Shown here: piece after piece, positions 17,201 through 22,338 of the stretch
Layout of the letters: each line of letters begins with the position of its first letter
How positions within the stretch are numbered: the first letter of the stretch is position 1
Assembly: GCA_017437925.1 (NCBI GenBank)
Contig: JAFRWQ010000245.1
Location: 1 to 22,338 of the forward strand
Direction: 5' to 3'
Source: Bacillota bacterium
GTDB lineage: Bacteria > Bacillota_A > Clostridia > Peptostreptococcales > Anaerovoracaceae
DNA: 22,338 bases
Notes under the pieces: model-generated
Databases searched by the model: none
What the model was told of the DNA's origin: nothing
What the model saw: the letters and a program-made list of their open reading frames with translations, nothing else
Position numbers and translations under genes: made by a program

Positions 17201-17718
17201 CCAGCAGCATCAAAAGCTACACCTATGTGGTCAGAGTAAGGAACAGCCTCAGCGGCGCCGTGACCCACACCGACGACTGGGAAAACAACCGCCAGACTTA
17301 TAATTTCAACAACTTCAGAGACAGGGGCAGGACCTATTACGTGAGCAATTTCAACACCTACAGGAACCAGGCCCTGCCGAGAAAGAGGGGGACCAATGTG
17401 TTCTGGGCAGGCGAAGCCCTGGTGCTGGAGGCTCCGGTCGAGGGCACAGCGGTCAGAGTGACCGCAAGGCTCAGCGGGACCTCCTACAGCGCGGTACTGT
17501 CAAGGTCGGGCAGCCTTACACAGGGCGAGCATACCTATACGGTTTTCAGCGGAGAGCTCTGGGACCGGGCCATGATAAACAGCCTGGCTCAAAACGGCCC
17601 CGAGCAGAGATCCGTGGTCTTCACCGCGGTCTTTGAGGACGGGGAAAGCCTGAGCTACACGGCGGACATCATCTTCGACGACGACGATCCCTACTGGATG
17701 CTCCACAGGGCGTACTAA
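11212..17718 (+). CDS. Giant secreted multi-domain surface protein, function unknown
   Basis: 2168 aa in one intact frame; AAGGAG lies 8 nt before the ATG. Residues 1-24 are a signal peptide (cleavage after AFA). About 25-350 is an unrecognised domain. About 359-430 resembles an InlB-type/Listeria-Bacteroides repeat (VTYRPGEGSG ... TLTAMW). PKD-like modules occur near 504-530 (YDTPGSYDVTLKV) and 696-757 (TGVGYFDVSLKV). About 957-1262 has blade-like repeats (VFLSEEGKTLVIDKRTG, GSIYALKSDGIYRL) suggesting a beta-propeller. Further beta-rich segments follow, then an Ig/cadherin-like module at about 1903-2007 (APYVRTIRTSPGSLRDGD, TVGDTDGDVLTV). The C-terminal ~150 residues carry HTDDWENNR, FWAGE, GELWD and YWMLHR. 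No LPXTG, SLH or other wall anchor was seen, so it may be held by the SLH protein encoded just upstream. An adhesin-like or structural surface role is inferred from the architecture; no enzyme motif was found. Confidence 0.85.
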   Translation: MKKILSLSLILILLLSSFPAEAFASVPAGFDYAGDPPSMYIQEHQARQIGEPTLIYGDDGAPIFEVYTLMVEPDCDLKKEVNGETKYYRYSPKIATSYCENHYDVWHTSSAQWKIGATGKIVDDDDIILESGSITNYLEENVESIDFIAEVPAEVRNALNENRFKGLTISAAENIETDSIATITPYGIPHPWDTSFQFSIKPKFNLRMGNGQLMSYEAAGGNMNLFLMDIICGFNLWAIYDSGGRELGQGKAMFSYGDGGMSSEPGAVQLAEVIDEGGRLKSGYRISCVKNDVTTTYDTAGLRIGSGEGIYMNGGAIGYSFRYIFKLTWTYDDLVEIPQSEYIFEKAFPLVKQGDTRTFRVTYRPGEGSGTMTGPNEYRPGELVTVLENEFIAPEGKEFAYFSTFGGLLRVLPGETYRIPCDVTLTAMWQNLITGAVTEDGPADAFADLILPPVGYEGHAVFARDDSTITVGGEEVGLVRAYSEGLASNTFTAEGADTAERESLTEMKLIYDTPGSYDVTLKVDTDEGSSSDTETIDILKTPSVSAVLGGKRKENRRQTLDVVVAQNPAYPINSLNIRISESESGESISVSKNFSGPEPAPENTGHIKYRSLTNNEVGSYYVSVRLEFLTKFSEEKSFTYEIEAEDPRGSRDVVISSFTVVPDEAPDAAVELAEVYYRESSSNIAKISMRDASTADGDQLRREWSIAEKGDGNYGPVNGAPGFADESFGSLLSVCFSKTGVGYFDVSLKVTDVWTEETLPEYISPDDYKWAAATARSHVDNIPPEVLLTLKKAKTAEILLLSSSSAEEVKAKTEAEAMRIALLKESVAAEVKTLRIADPDTVYTPNTEIRPLTDSDLEELKSMAGGSLLSFTSGVADSPFWGDKGGSVKRADTLNEKSAYTYELSANTNITSDGIYVFRMRSSLEFARKEEVLSSYDRTYPFTLECWDLFANAPQKIWSVSITPAVFSSPDGLKNARLTVNEGGNYVFLSEEGKTLVIDKRTGSFITTIGIELGDTVFEGNGSIYALKSDGIYRLAPSGVLSKIRNLSVQAGYEKAAFYKGRLNFVTERGLTLYRSIFDPVTEELLTELLPDSAPPVANSALKGVCAGVDSAGTIAIRYDSGTVKFYENGAAAPKTLSVPGNFKGIKSVTAVRDGYGLIKGAAVAAHVHSHTVSGNSTWDTNAYYLDMQSGAVIRKTVRGSATLLYACGADHPAEAYYENGRAYVTYGPSYGNSTYNMDLPETNIDYPAGTFIFNIAGGEADFRSDRKNQRFAARAGNLTIQKRAGLTETECAVRTLSFGEGAMEEQLKLRELSLERDYSASFSVDSLFDGKAAALEMSGRGETLASLSLKTKKSDGYLTRSLALESGRTYYYEYDTDAGSDILYFTKNVERPSDSASPKYRVIAEFTEDFKDLPKGIFSWDSASVTAGSGRGCTLSKNTAPISFTVPEGRFAILSFDYEYPLGAKTPEVTIEKDGEKMRWNIVNCGKAGGAARGTYIHDGLLSAGIYSIGSDLKLSVNSITLSLVDQSAEQVGAGLMSLAKESSVETGASLNRISGSFETGPGTLSFETSGDAVRYSASPNGTYTMVNRRNYSGGGYIDRLTYTLPQGMKAVWLKVNTVQSAPEVLGDTRYALEAAAYDLWLDGGEIATEYYDRTVNVPRGQTAFSFTLKGSELYSASASGRGYISSYVEDMRTQHAGISGIDMIFAPAGSGSALSEGHFAVIGNDVIVPGASAGGPVSLSFIPGKTGTTVISGLRIWYVENGERIYVSDTAFTEESYLSAWTAVDAQAAVVHSDKTEEEPKTARVYKKGQTVIYSFSYFDYEADPEKQGFFRYTHEPMNDGLNPISGQILTSSVPRFYVDGKYTVEHWAVDRAGRDSGIEDYDYASNVATAVFYIEGSLPENEAPYVRTIRTSPGSLRDGDAYNILVTVGDTDGDVLTVRTELYYEDGSSPVYSSTKTGITPNSGGVYSELIFTGVPDAREGGYEAVVTVSDGTASSIKSYTYVVRVRNSLSGAVTHTDDWENNRQTYNFNNFRDRGRTYYVSNFNTYRNQALPRKRGTNVFWAGEALVLEAPVEGTAVRVTARLSGTSYSAVLSRSGSLTQGEHTYTVFSGELWDRAMINSLAQNGPEQRSVVFTAVFEDGESLSYTADIIFDDDDPYWMLHRAY

Positions 17719-17801
17719 AGGCCCATGGGACAGGCTTTTGCAGCATTCAGAGCAAAGTCCAACCTGAATAGAGCAGGCAAGGGTCTGTTCCCAAACATAT
17801 T

Positions 17802-17829
17802 AAGGCGTGGTCTCATACCGCGCCTTTTT
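17802..17829 (+). terminator. Intrinsic terminator after the giant exoprotein gene
   Basis: A 9-bp stem AGGCGTGGT (17803-17811) / ACCGCGCCT (17817-17825) with one G-U pair and a CTCAT loop runs into a T-tract to 17829. It ends the SLH/giant pair 83 bp after the stop. AT-rich flanks could also let it work on the other strand. Confidence 0.85.
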
Positions 17830-17879
17830 AATATCCTCCGCCTTACCGGGCCCGCTTTTATTACTTCACTAAAAAAACA

Positions 17880-17907
17880 TTCGCATTCTTATGTTAATTA
17901 GTATAAA
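17880..17907 (+). promoter_or_regulatory. Probable promoter of the acyltransferase-gltS pair
   Basis: TTCGCA (17880-17885, 4 of 6) and TATAAA (17902-17907, 5 of 6) are 16 bp apart in a locally AT-rich stretch right after the previous terminator. The start would be near 17914, about 27 nt before the ATG. Confidence 0.5.
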
Positions 17908-17940
17908 ATAAAGCAGTTGTACAAGGCGAACCGGAGGCCT

Positions 17941-19116
17941 ATGGAAGAAGATCTCAGAAGGGAAAAGATATACAGGCGTGTGGCCGCCGTTGCGAAGCCC
18001 CTTGTCAGGGGCTTTTTCGGATACGAATTCGAGAGCCTTCCTGCCATCGAAGGCCCCGTGCTCATGCTCTGCAACCACAACACCGACCTGGACTGCGTCA
18101 TGGCCGGGATCGCGGCAGGCAGGACCATGAGCTTCGTCGCCACCGAAAACATACTGCGCATGGGCTTTCTCGGAAGGCTCATCGACAGCTGGTTCGACAT
18201 CATAGTCCATTACAAGGGCGTCCAGGGCGCTCACACCGTCAAGACCATATTTAAAAAGGTGAGGGCCGGAAGCTCCGTGATGCTTTTCCCCGAGGGCAAC
18301 CGCTCCTTCAACGGGCAGACCTGCCCCATACCCCCCGCCACCGGCAAAATGGCCCGGACCTGCGGCGCTACCCTGGTCAATTACAGGCTGAGGGGCGGCT
18401 ATCTCACCTGGCCCCGCTGGGGAAAAGGCCCCAGAAAAGGCCGCATCAGGGGAGAGATCGCCGGGATATACAGCCCCGCCGAGCTTAAGGCCATGAGCGG
18501 GGAAGAAGTCCAGAGCCTCATCGAAAGAGACCTCTTCGTGGACGCCTACGAAGACCAGAGAAGAGATCCCGTGGCCTACAAGAGCGGAAAGCCCGCCGAA
18601 AGCATAGAGTCCGCCCTCTTCATGTGCCCCTCCTGCGGGCGGATAGGCGGCATCTCAAGTAAAAAGAGGCGAATCTTCTGCAGCTGCGGCTGGCAGGTCT
18701 TCATGGATAAAGAGGGCTTTATGAGCTCTCCCGAAAGCCCGGAAGGCGAAAAGCTCACCATGACCGGGCTGGATGAGATGCAAAGGGACGGCATGGCGAA
18801 ATTGCTCGAAGGATCGGGGCCGGACGAGCTTTTGTTCAGCGACCGGGTCCAAAGCCGCCTCATAGACGAAAACCACGGCGAAGCGGAAAGCGGCGAGACC
18901 GAGCTCAGGGCCTTTTCAGACCGCTTTGAAGCCGGAAACATCGTTTTGAAATTTGACGATATCAGCGGGATCGCCATAAACCAGCGGAACCTGCTGCTCA
19001 TACATACCGAAGGCTTTGCGGGCCACAGGGAATTCACCGGGCCCATATCCTTCAGCGCCCTCAAATACCTCTACCTTTTCCGCGCCGCCAGGGGCAGCTT
19101 TGGCGGCGCCCTATGA
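17941..19116 (+). CDS. PlsC-type lysophospholipid acyltransferase with zinc ribbon and extra C-terminal domain
   Basis: 391 aa. I place the start at ATG 17941 with GGAGG just upstream (spacing only 3 nt); a TTG at 17917 keeps the frame open but has no ribosome site and would sit on the expected transcription start. The first ~200 residues are a PlsC domain: H46-x4-D51 (NHNTDLD), and FPEGNRS at 116-122, the acceptor-binding motif usually written EGTRS. Such enzymes acylate lysophosphatidate or related lipids at the membrane. After it comes a metal-ribbon-like segment, C229-x2-C232 and C247-x-C249, then about 140 residues ending IVLKFDDISGIAINQRN and SALKYLYLF, which may be a small beta-domain. 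Standard PlsC is about 200-260 aa, so the extension is the odd part. The gltS-family gene follows after 15 bp. Lipid specificity is unknown. Confidence 0.85.
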   Translation: MEEDLRREKIYRRVAAVAKPLVRGFFGYEFESLPAIEGPVLMLCNHNTDLDCVMAGIAAGRTMSFVATENILRMGFLGRLIDSWFDIIVHYKGVQGAHTVKTIFKKVRAGSSVMLFPEGNRSFNGQTCPIPPATGKMARTCGATLVNYRLRGGYLTWPRWGKGPRKGRIRGEIAGIYSPAELKAMSGEEVQSLIERDLFVDAYEDQRRDPVAYKSGKPAESIESALFMCPSCGRIGGISSKKRRIFCSCGWQVFMDKEGFMSSPESPEGEKLTMTGLDEMQRDGMAKLLEGSGPDELLFSDRVQSRLIDENHGEAESGETELRAFSDRFEAGNIVLKFDDISGIAINQRNLLLIHTEGFAGHREFTGPISFSALKYLYLFRAARGSFGGAL

Positions 19117-19131
19117 TCAAGGAGTGACACT

Positions 19132-20535
19132 ATGACAGGAAGCTTCAATTTCTGGGACAGCCAGGTCTGGTCCTTCGTCATCACGGTCTCGATACTGCTG
19201 GCAGCCATGATGCTGGCGAATCTGCTGAGGAGGAAGATCCATCTGCTGAGAAGATCCCTGCTGCCCAGCGCGGTGGTGGGCGGCTTCATAGTCCTGGCGG
19301 CCGATTCGATCTACAAGTCGGCCTTCGGGTCCAGCATGTTCGACCTTTCCACCCTGGAATCCCTCACCTACCACGGCCTGGGCCTTGGCTTCATCGCTTT
19401 GGCCTGGCGCCATCTGGACGGGGTCAGGGGCAAGAAGGCAAGAAAAGACGTGTTCAACACAGCCACCATCACCGTGGGAGGCTACCTGATCCAGGCCCTC
19501 TTCGGCCTGCTGATCTCGGCGACCCTTTTCTATGCCCTGGGAAGCTTCGCCGCAGGAGGCATACTCCTTCCCATGGGCTACGGCCAGGGACCCGGCCAAG
19601 CCTTCAACTGGGGCGCCACCTATGAGAGCCAGTACGGCTTCGTCAACGGCACCAGCTACGGCCTCACCATAGCCGCCATGGGCTTCTTCAGCGCCTGCGC
19701 CGGCGGCCTCATCTACCTGGGCAAACTGAGCAAAAGCGACAAGTACAGGCACAGCGGCGAGGACCTCGCCGACGACCTTAAACTCTCGGATTTCCGTTCG
19801 GACAACGAGATCCCGGTCTCAGAATCCATGGACAAGCTGACCGTCCAGTTCGCCCTGGTCTTCATGACCTACGCCGTGGCCTTCGGCTCCATGTGGCTGG
19901 TCTACAAGTACATCCTCGAGCCCGCCGGAGGCTTCGCCATGAACACGGTGAACCCCCTGATCTGGGGCTTCAACTTCCTGATCGGCACCGTCTGGGCCAT
20001 ACTCTTTAAAAACATCGGCAACGACCTGCGCAGGAAGGGCGTGATGCACAGGGAGTACACCAACAACTACATGCTCAACCGCATCAGCGGCCTCATGTTC
20101 GACATCATGGTAGTGGCCTCCATCGCGTCGATCGACCTTTCGGCCTTCAAATACAAGGAGTTCTGGGTGCCCCTGCTGCTGGAGTGCCTGGGCGGAGCCC
20201 TCATCACCTACATCTACGTGGACAGGATCTGCCGCCACCTCTTCCCCGATTACTCCGACGAGATGTTCCTCGCCATGTACGGCATGCTGACCGGCACAGC
20301 CTCCACCGGCGTCATACTGCTGAGGGAGATCGACCCCCTCTTCAAGACCCCGGCCTCCCACAACATCATCTATCAGAACCTCTGGGCCATAGTGCTGGGC
20401 GCCCCCATGCTGCTGATGCTGGGCATAGTGCCCCGCAGCATGAACCACCTTTTCGTCTGCTATGGCATAATCATCGCCCTCTTCCTCTTCATTCTCGCCC
20501 TGCAGTACAGGGACAGGCTGTTTAAGAAGAAGTAG
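19132..20535 (+). CDS. gltS: GltS-family sodium/glutamate-type symporter
   Basis: 467 aa, a little longer than classical GltS of about 400. The profile is of many transmembrane helices in two similar halves. The first half has the characteristic re-entrant motif GYGQGPGQA (149-157); the matching place in the second half is GTASTGVILLREIDP (within 384-402). A hydrophilic loop around 200-235 (SDKYRHSGEDLADDLKLSD) divides the halves. GltS proteins take up glutamate with sodium; the second-half motif differs from E. coli GltS as I recall it, so a related amino or dicarboxylic acid is possible. AAGGAG lies 8 nt before ATG. It is probably co-transcribed with the acyltransferase 15 bp upstream, an unusual partner, and ends at a strong terminator. 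Confidence 0.88.
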   Translation: MTGSFNFWDSQVWSFVITVSILLAAMMLANLLRRKIHLLRRSLLPSAVVGGFIVLAADSIYKSAFGSSMFDLSTLESLTYHGLGLGFIALAWRHLDGVRGKKARKDVFNTATITVGGYLIQALFGLLISATLFYALGSFAAGGILLPMGYGQGPGQAFNWGATYESQYGFVNGTSYGLTIAAMGFFSACAGGLIYLGKLSKSDKYRHSGEDLADDLKLSDFRSDNEIPVSESMDKLTVQFALVFMTYAVAFGSMWLVYKYILEPAGGFAMNTVNPLIWGFNFLIGTVWAILFKNIGNDLRRKGVMHREYTNNYMLNRISGLMFDIMVVASIASIDLSAFKYKEFWVPLLLECLGGALITYIYVDRICRHLFPDYSDEMFLAMYGMLTGTASTGVILLREIDPLFKTPASHNIIYQNLWAIVLGAPMLLMLGIVPRSMNHLFVCYGIIIALFLFILALQYRDRLFKKK

Positions 20536-20559
20536 GACGGCGAAGAACATAGAAACATC

Positions 20560-20594
20560 AAAAGGCTGAGACCCCTAGAGATCTCAGCCTTTTT
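20560..20594 (+). terminator. Strong intrinsic terminator after gltS
   Basis: An 11-bp perfect stem AAAGGCTGAGA (20561-20571) / TCTCAGCCTTT (20582-20592) with a 10-nt loop and TTTTT at the 3' side. The 5' A-run makes it potentially bidirectional, which would also stop minus-strand reading from the hybrid gene. Confidence 0.92.
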
Positions 20595-20760
20595 GGTTAA
20601 CTTTCAGGTGTTATATAACAATCGTTTTGCGTTGGCGCCCGGGCCGTTTTCCGTGCGGAACTTTAGCCGGCCGTCCGGATGATAAAACCGGCGCGGTCGG
20701 GGACCGCATCCGAAGCTGCCTGATCACAGAGCCTGCCGCTTTGCCGGCCCGGCTTCACAG

Positions 20761-20858
20761 CAGTCAGGCCTCTCCTCACATCACGATCTTTGCCGGGCCG
20801 GCGACGCAGCAGTCAGGCCTCCCCTCACATCATGATCTTCGCCGTGCTGGCTCCGCTG
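20761..20858. repeat. 49-bp direct repeat copying the 3' end of the sbcC part
   Basis: Two adjacent units (20761-20809 and 20810-20858) match at about 41 of 49 positions by eye. The right unit contains the last codons (…AKIMM, stop) of the minus-strand gene plus 15 bp beyond; the left unit repeats this, including a second in-frame-looking …PAKIVM-stop. A more degenerate third unit may extend left to about 20712, mainly in its TTTGCCGG-rich half. Confidence 0.7.
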
Positions 20859-21868
20859 CCGTCCCTTGTCACCACGATCTGCCGGTCGATGCGCTCCTTG
20901 AGGAGCCCCACGTGGGAGATTATGCCCACCAGCCTGTCGGAGCTTCCCAAAGAAGCCAGGGCGTCGACCGCCTGCCGCAGGGACTCGTCATCCAAAGAGC
21001 CAAAGCCCTCGTCGACAAACATGGTGTCCAGCCTGACCCCTCCCGCCGAAGACTGTATCTCGTCGGAAAGCCCCAGGGCAAGGGAGAGGGACGCCTTGAA
21101 GGATTCGCCGCCCGAAAGGGTCCTGACGCTGCGCAGGCTCCCGTTGTAGTGGTCGATCACGTCCAGCTCCAGGCCGCTCTGGCTCCTCAGGTCGGCGGCG
21201 GTCTTCCTTCTCGCCAGCTCGTAGCGGTTTCCGCTCATGACCATGAGCCTCAGGTTGGCCCGCCTTATGATGCGGTCAAAGCAGCTCATCTGCACATAGG
21301 TCTCGAGCATGATCTTCTCCTTGCCGCTGAGCCCGCCGGAGGCGGTGTCGTGCAGGGCCTTGACCAGGGTGCGCTTCCTGAACAGCTCCTTTTCTTCGGG
21401 GACCTTTTCCTTCAGGGCCTTTAAAACGGACCTGTTGGCGCTGAGTCCGGCTGTAAGGTCGCCGCGTTCGTCGTTTATGCGGTCCTTTTCATTGTTAAGG
21501 GCGGCCAAAGCTTCCTTTTCCCCGGCGGAGCTTAAGCCCTCGTCTTCACCGAGGCCTGCTTTTAAGGTCTTTATGCGGCTTTCGAGGCCGGCAGCAGCGA
21601 TGCTCAGTTCGTTTAAGTCCTTTTCGACATCTTTCTTTGCCTCTTCCCAGCTTTTGACCCGGTTTTCCTTATCTCTTATGTCCTCCTCCGCCTCTTTCCT
21701 GCTGCCGAAGGGGAGGTCTTTGTCAAGCTTTGCTATCCTGTCCTCTGCGCTTGCGATATCGGAGGAGCATGAAGCCTGCTCAAGGCCCAGATCCTTCTCG
21801 ATATTTGTAACCTCAACAAGAGGCGTGTTGCCTACCAGTCCCAGTGTTCCCTTATAAATGTTTGACAT
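20825..21868 (-). pseudogene. Hybrid frame: CysK N-terminus fused to SbcC C-terminal part
   Basis: 347 aa in one open frame. Residues 1 to about 30 (MSNIYKGTLGLVGNTPLVEV, then NIEKDLGLE) are a typical cysteine synthase start with the GNTPL motif, and AGGAGG lies 6 nt before the ATG. CysK should continue into the PLP-lysine segment; instead, from about residue 31, the sequence becomes the coiled coil and C-terminal ATPase lobe of SbcC, the large subunit of the SbcCD nuclease. It carries a heptad-rich helix, the ABC signature LSGGE (251-255), Walker B with FVDEGFGSLD, and the ISHV H-loop. The Walker A N-terminal lobe of SbcC, most of its coiled coil, the PLP lysine of CysK, and sbcD are absent. 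Neither parent activity should remain. The junction maps to about 21,770-21,785. Either a deletion/insertion joined two genes in frame or the assembly is chimeric. Confidence 0.85.
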
Positions 21869-22074
21869 GATCTACCTCCTATATTTACGTTTGATTATTT
21901 TCATCTGACTGTTCGAAACAGATACATTAAAAACCGTATGATTCAGAACAGTCATCAGTATTTTCATCTGTGATTGTAATACCCGTGCAATATTCTGTCT
22001 AATCTCAATATATTATATTCGGCTATAGGCTGAACCTATAAATCATCTGCAGCATCTTATGACGCTACGGAATC
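21869..22074 (-). promoter_or_regulatory. Regulatory region upstream of the cysK start
   Basis: On the minus strand a TATAAT (22017-22012) has no good -35, which suits an activator-dependent promoter. The palindrome TATAGG-N5-CCTATA (22024-22040) covers the spacer and -35 position. Nearer the gene, TGACTGTTC (21906-21914) and GAACAGTCA (21946-21954) form a perfect 9-bp inverted repeat with a 31-bp spacer, and CTGTT-CGA-AACAG (21909-21921) is a smaller palindrome inside it. AGGAGG is at 21875-21880. The LysR gene next door is the obvious candidate regulator. The stretch is much AT-richer than the rest of the window. Confidence 0.5.
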
Positions 22075-22338
22075 TTATCCCAGTACCTTATCCTTATATT
22101 TAATGATCTCTTCCAGATATTTCTGCCCGATCTCGCTGATTATGGATGATTTTCTTGCAATATAGCCTATGGTCATCTTCTCATCCGTATCTACCTTGAG
22201 CGCACAGAAATCATCGCCGTTTAACTCCTCGCACAGGATGCCCGAACACAGCGTATAGCCGTTAACGCCCTTGGCAAGATTCAGCATCGTAGCTCTGTCG
22301 TTGGCTCTTATTATCTGCTTATACTGCCTGGTGCTTAA
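22075..22338 (-). CDS. LysR-family regulator, C-terminal fragment (runs off the window)
   Basis: The frame is open to the window edge, giving 87 visible residues of the C-terminus; the N-terminal helix-turn-helix lies beyond 22338. The segment QYKQIIRANDRATMLNLAKG, then NGYTLCSGIL, is the end of the effector-binding domain of LysR regulators of the kind often found beside cysteine synthase genes, from memory. The final helix EIGQKYLEEIIKYKDKVLG is usual for the family. It is oriented towards the cysK start, 206 bp away, so it may be that gene's regulator, perhaps responding to O-acetylserine. Its composition is markedly AT-richer than the left part of the window (23 G+C of 60 at 22081-22140 by hand count), and it uses AGA more than AGG for Arg. 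Confidence 0.75.
   Translation of the reverse strand, partial: LSTRQYKQIIRANDRATMLNLAKGVNGYTLCSGILCEELNGDDFCALKVDTDEKMTIGYIARKSSIISEIGQKYLEEIIKYKDKVLG

Noticed and set aside
17917..17940. TTG start for the acyltransferase
   Set aside because: There is no ribosome site upstream, and it coincides with the expected transcription start just after the -10 box.
19819..20550. 243-codon open frame antisense to gltS
   Set aside because: Its His/Gly/Val/Glu-rich content mirrors membrane-protein codons on the other strand; gltS motifs are clear.
20693..20707. GCGGTC-GGG-GACCGC hairpin as a terminator
   Set aside because: It has no T-tract on either strand; the nearby 20560-20594 structure is the real terminator.
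20712..20858. CRISPR array
   Set aside because: Only two or three units lie directly adjacent with no unique spacers, and there are no cas genes.
20627..21424. 265-codon plus-strand frame over the repeat and sbcC part
   Set aside because: It is antisense to the SbcC motifs and starts inside a repeat-bearing spacer with no ribosome site.
1..22338. Insertion sequences, tRNA or rRNA genes, phage genes
   Set aside because: No transposase, integrase, tRNA cloverleaf or rRNA sequence was seen on either strand.

Overview
The window (22,338 bp, roughly 60 % G+C, dense coding, AGGAGG-type ribosome sites, ATG/TTG/GTG starts) looks like the chromosome of an anaerobic, Gram-positive-type Bacillota, probably a high-GC member of the Clostridia. 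The clues are SLH surface domains, a preQ1-I riboswitch ahead of a QueT transporter, a ROK regulator, and a TagA/WecG-family polysaccharide operon. Arg AGG and Ile ATA codons are frequent despite the high GC. The taxonomic call is inference; no rRNA or tRNA gene is present.

Layout. (1) 1-1347: a ROK-family transcriptional regulator behind a consensus promoter with a candidate operator over the -10 box. (2) 1357-7584, minus strand: a five-gene surface-polysaccharide operon read from a near-consensus promoter at 7628-7656. In transcription order it holds a mannose-1-phosphate guanylyltransferase, a WecG/TagA/CpsF glycosyltransferase, a GT4, a GT32 (GTG start, 4-base overlap), and a fused polymerase-GT4 protein. 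(3) 7678-8883, minus: an MFS transporter. (4) 8962-9642, plus: promoter, preQ1-I riboswitch, queT and an intrinsic terminator. (5) 9643-9978: a 336-bp spacer with a hairpin, two TTGACA boxes and a promoter. (6) 9979-17718, plus: an SLH-domain exoprotein and, 12 bp on, a 2168-residue secreted protein, ending at a terminator near 17802. (7) 17941-20535, plus: a PlsC-type acyltransferase with an added zinc ribbon, then a GltS-family symporter, ending in a strong terminator. (8) 20761-20858: a 49-bp direct repeat that copies the 3' end of the next gene. (9) 20825-21868, minus: a hybrid reading frame joining the first ~30 residues of cysteine synthase (CysK), with its own ribosome site, to the C-terminal part of SbcC. 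(10) 22075-22338, minus: the C-terminal end of a LysR regulator, cut by the window edge.

How they may work together. The polysaccharide operon and the SLH/giant-protein pair are both cell-surface systems. SLH domains bind a secondary cell-wall polymer in other Bacillota, and TagA-family enzymes help build such polymers, so a functional link is possible but not shown by the sequence. The clearest anomalies are the cysK'-'sbcC hybrid, which marks either a real rearrangement or an assembly join at about 21,775-21,785, and the uncharacterised SLH plus giant exoprotein pair, whose shared junction region is distinctly AT-richer than its flanks.
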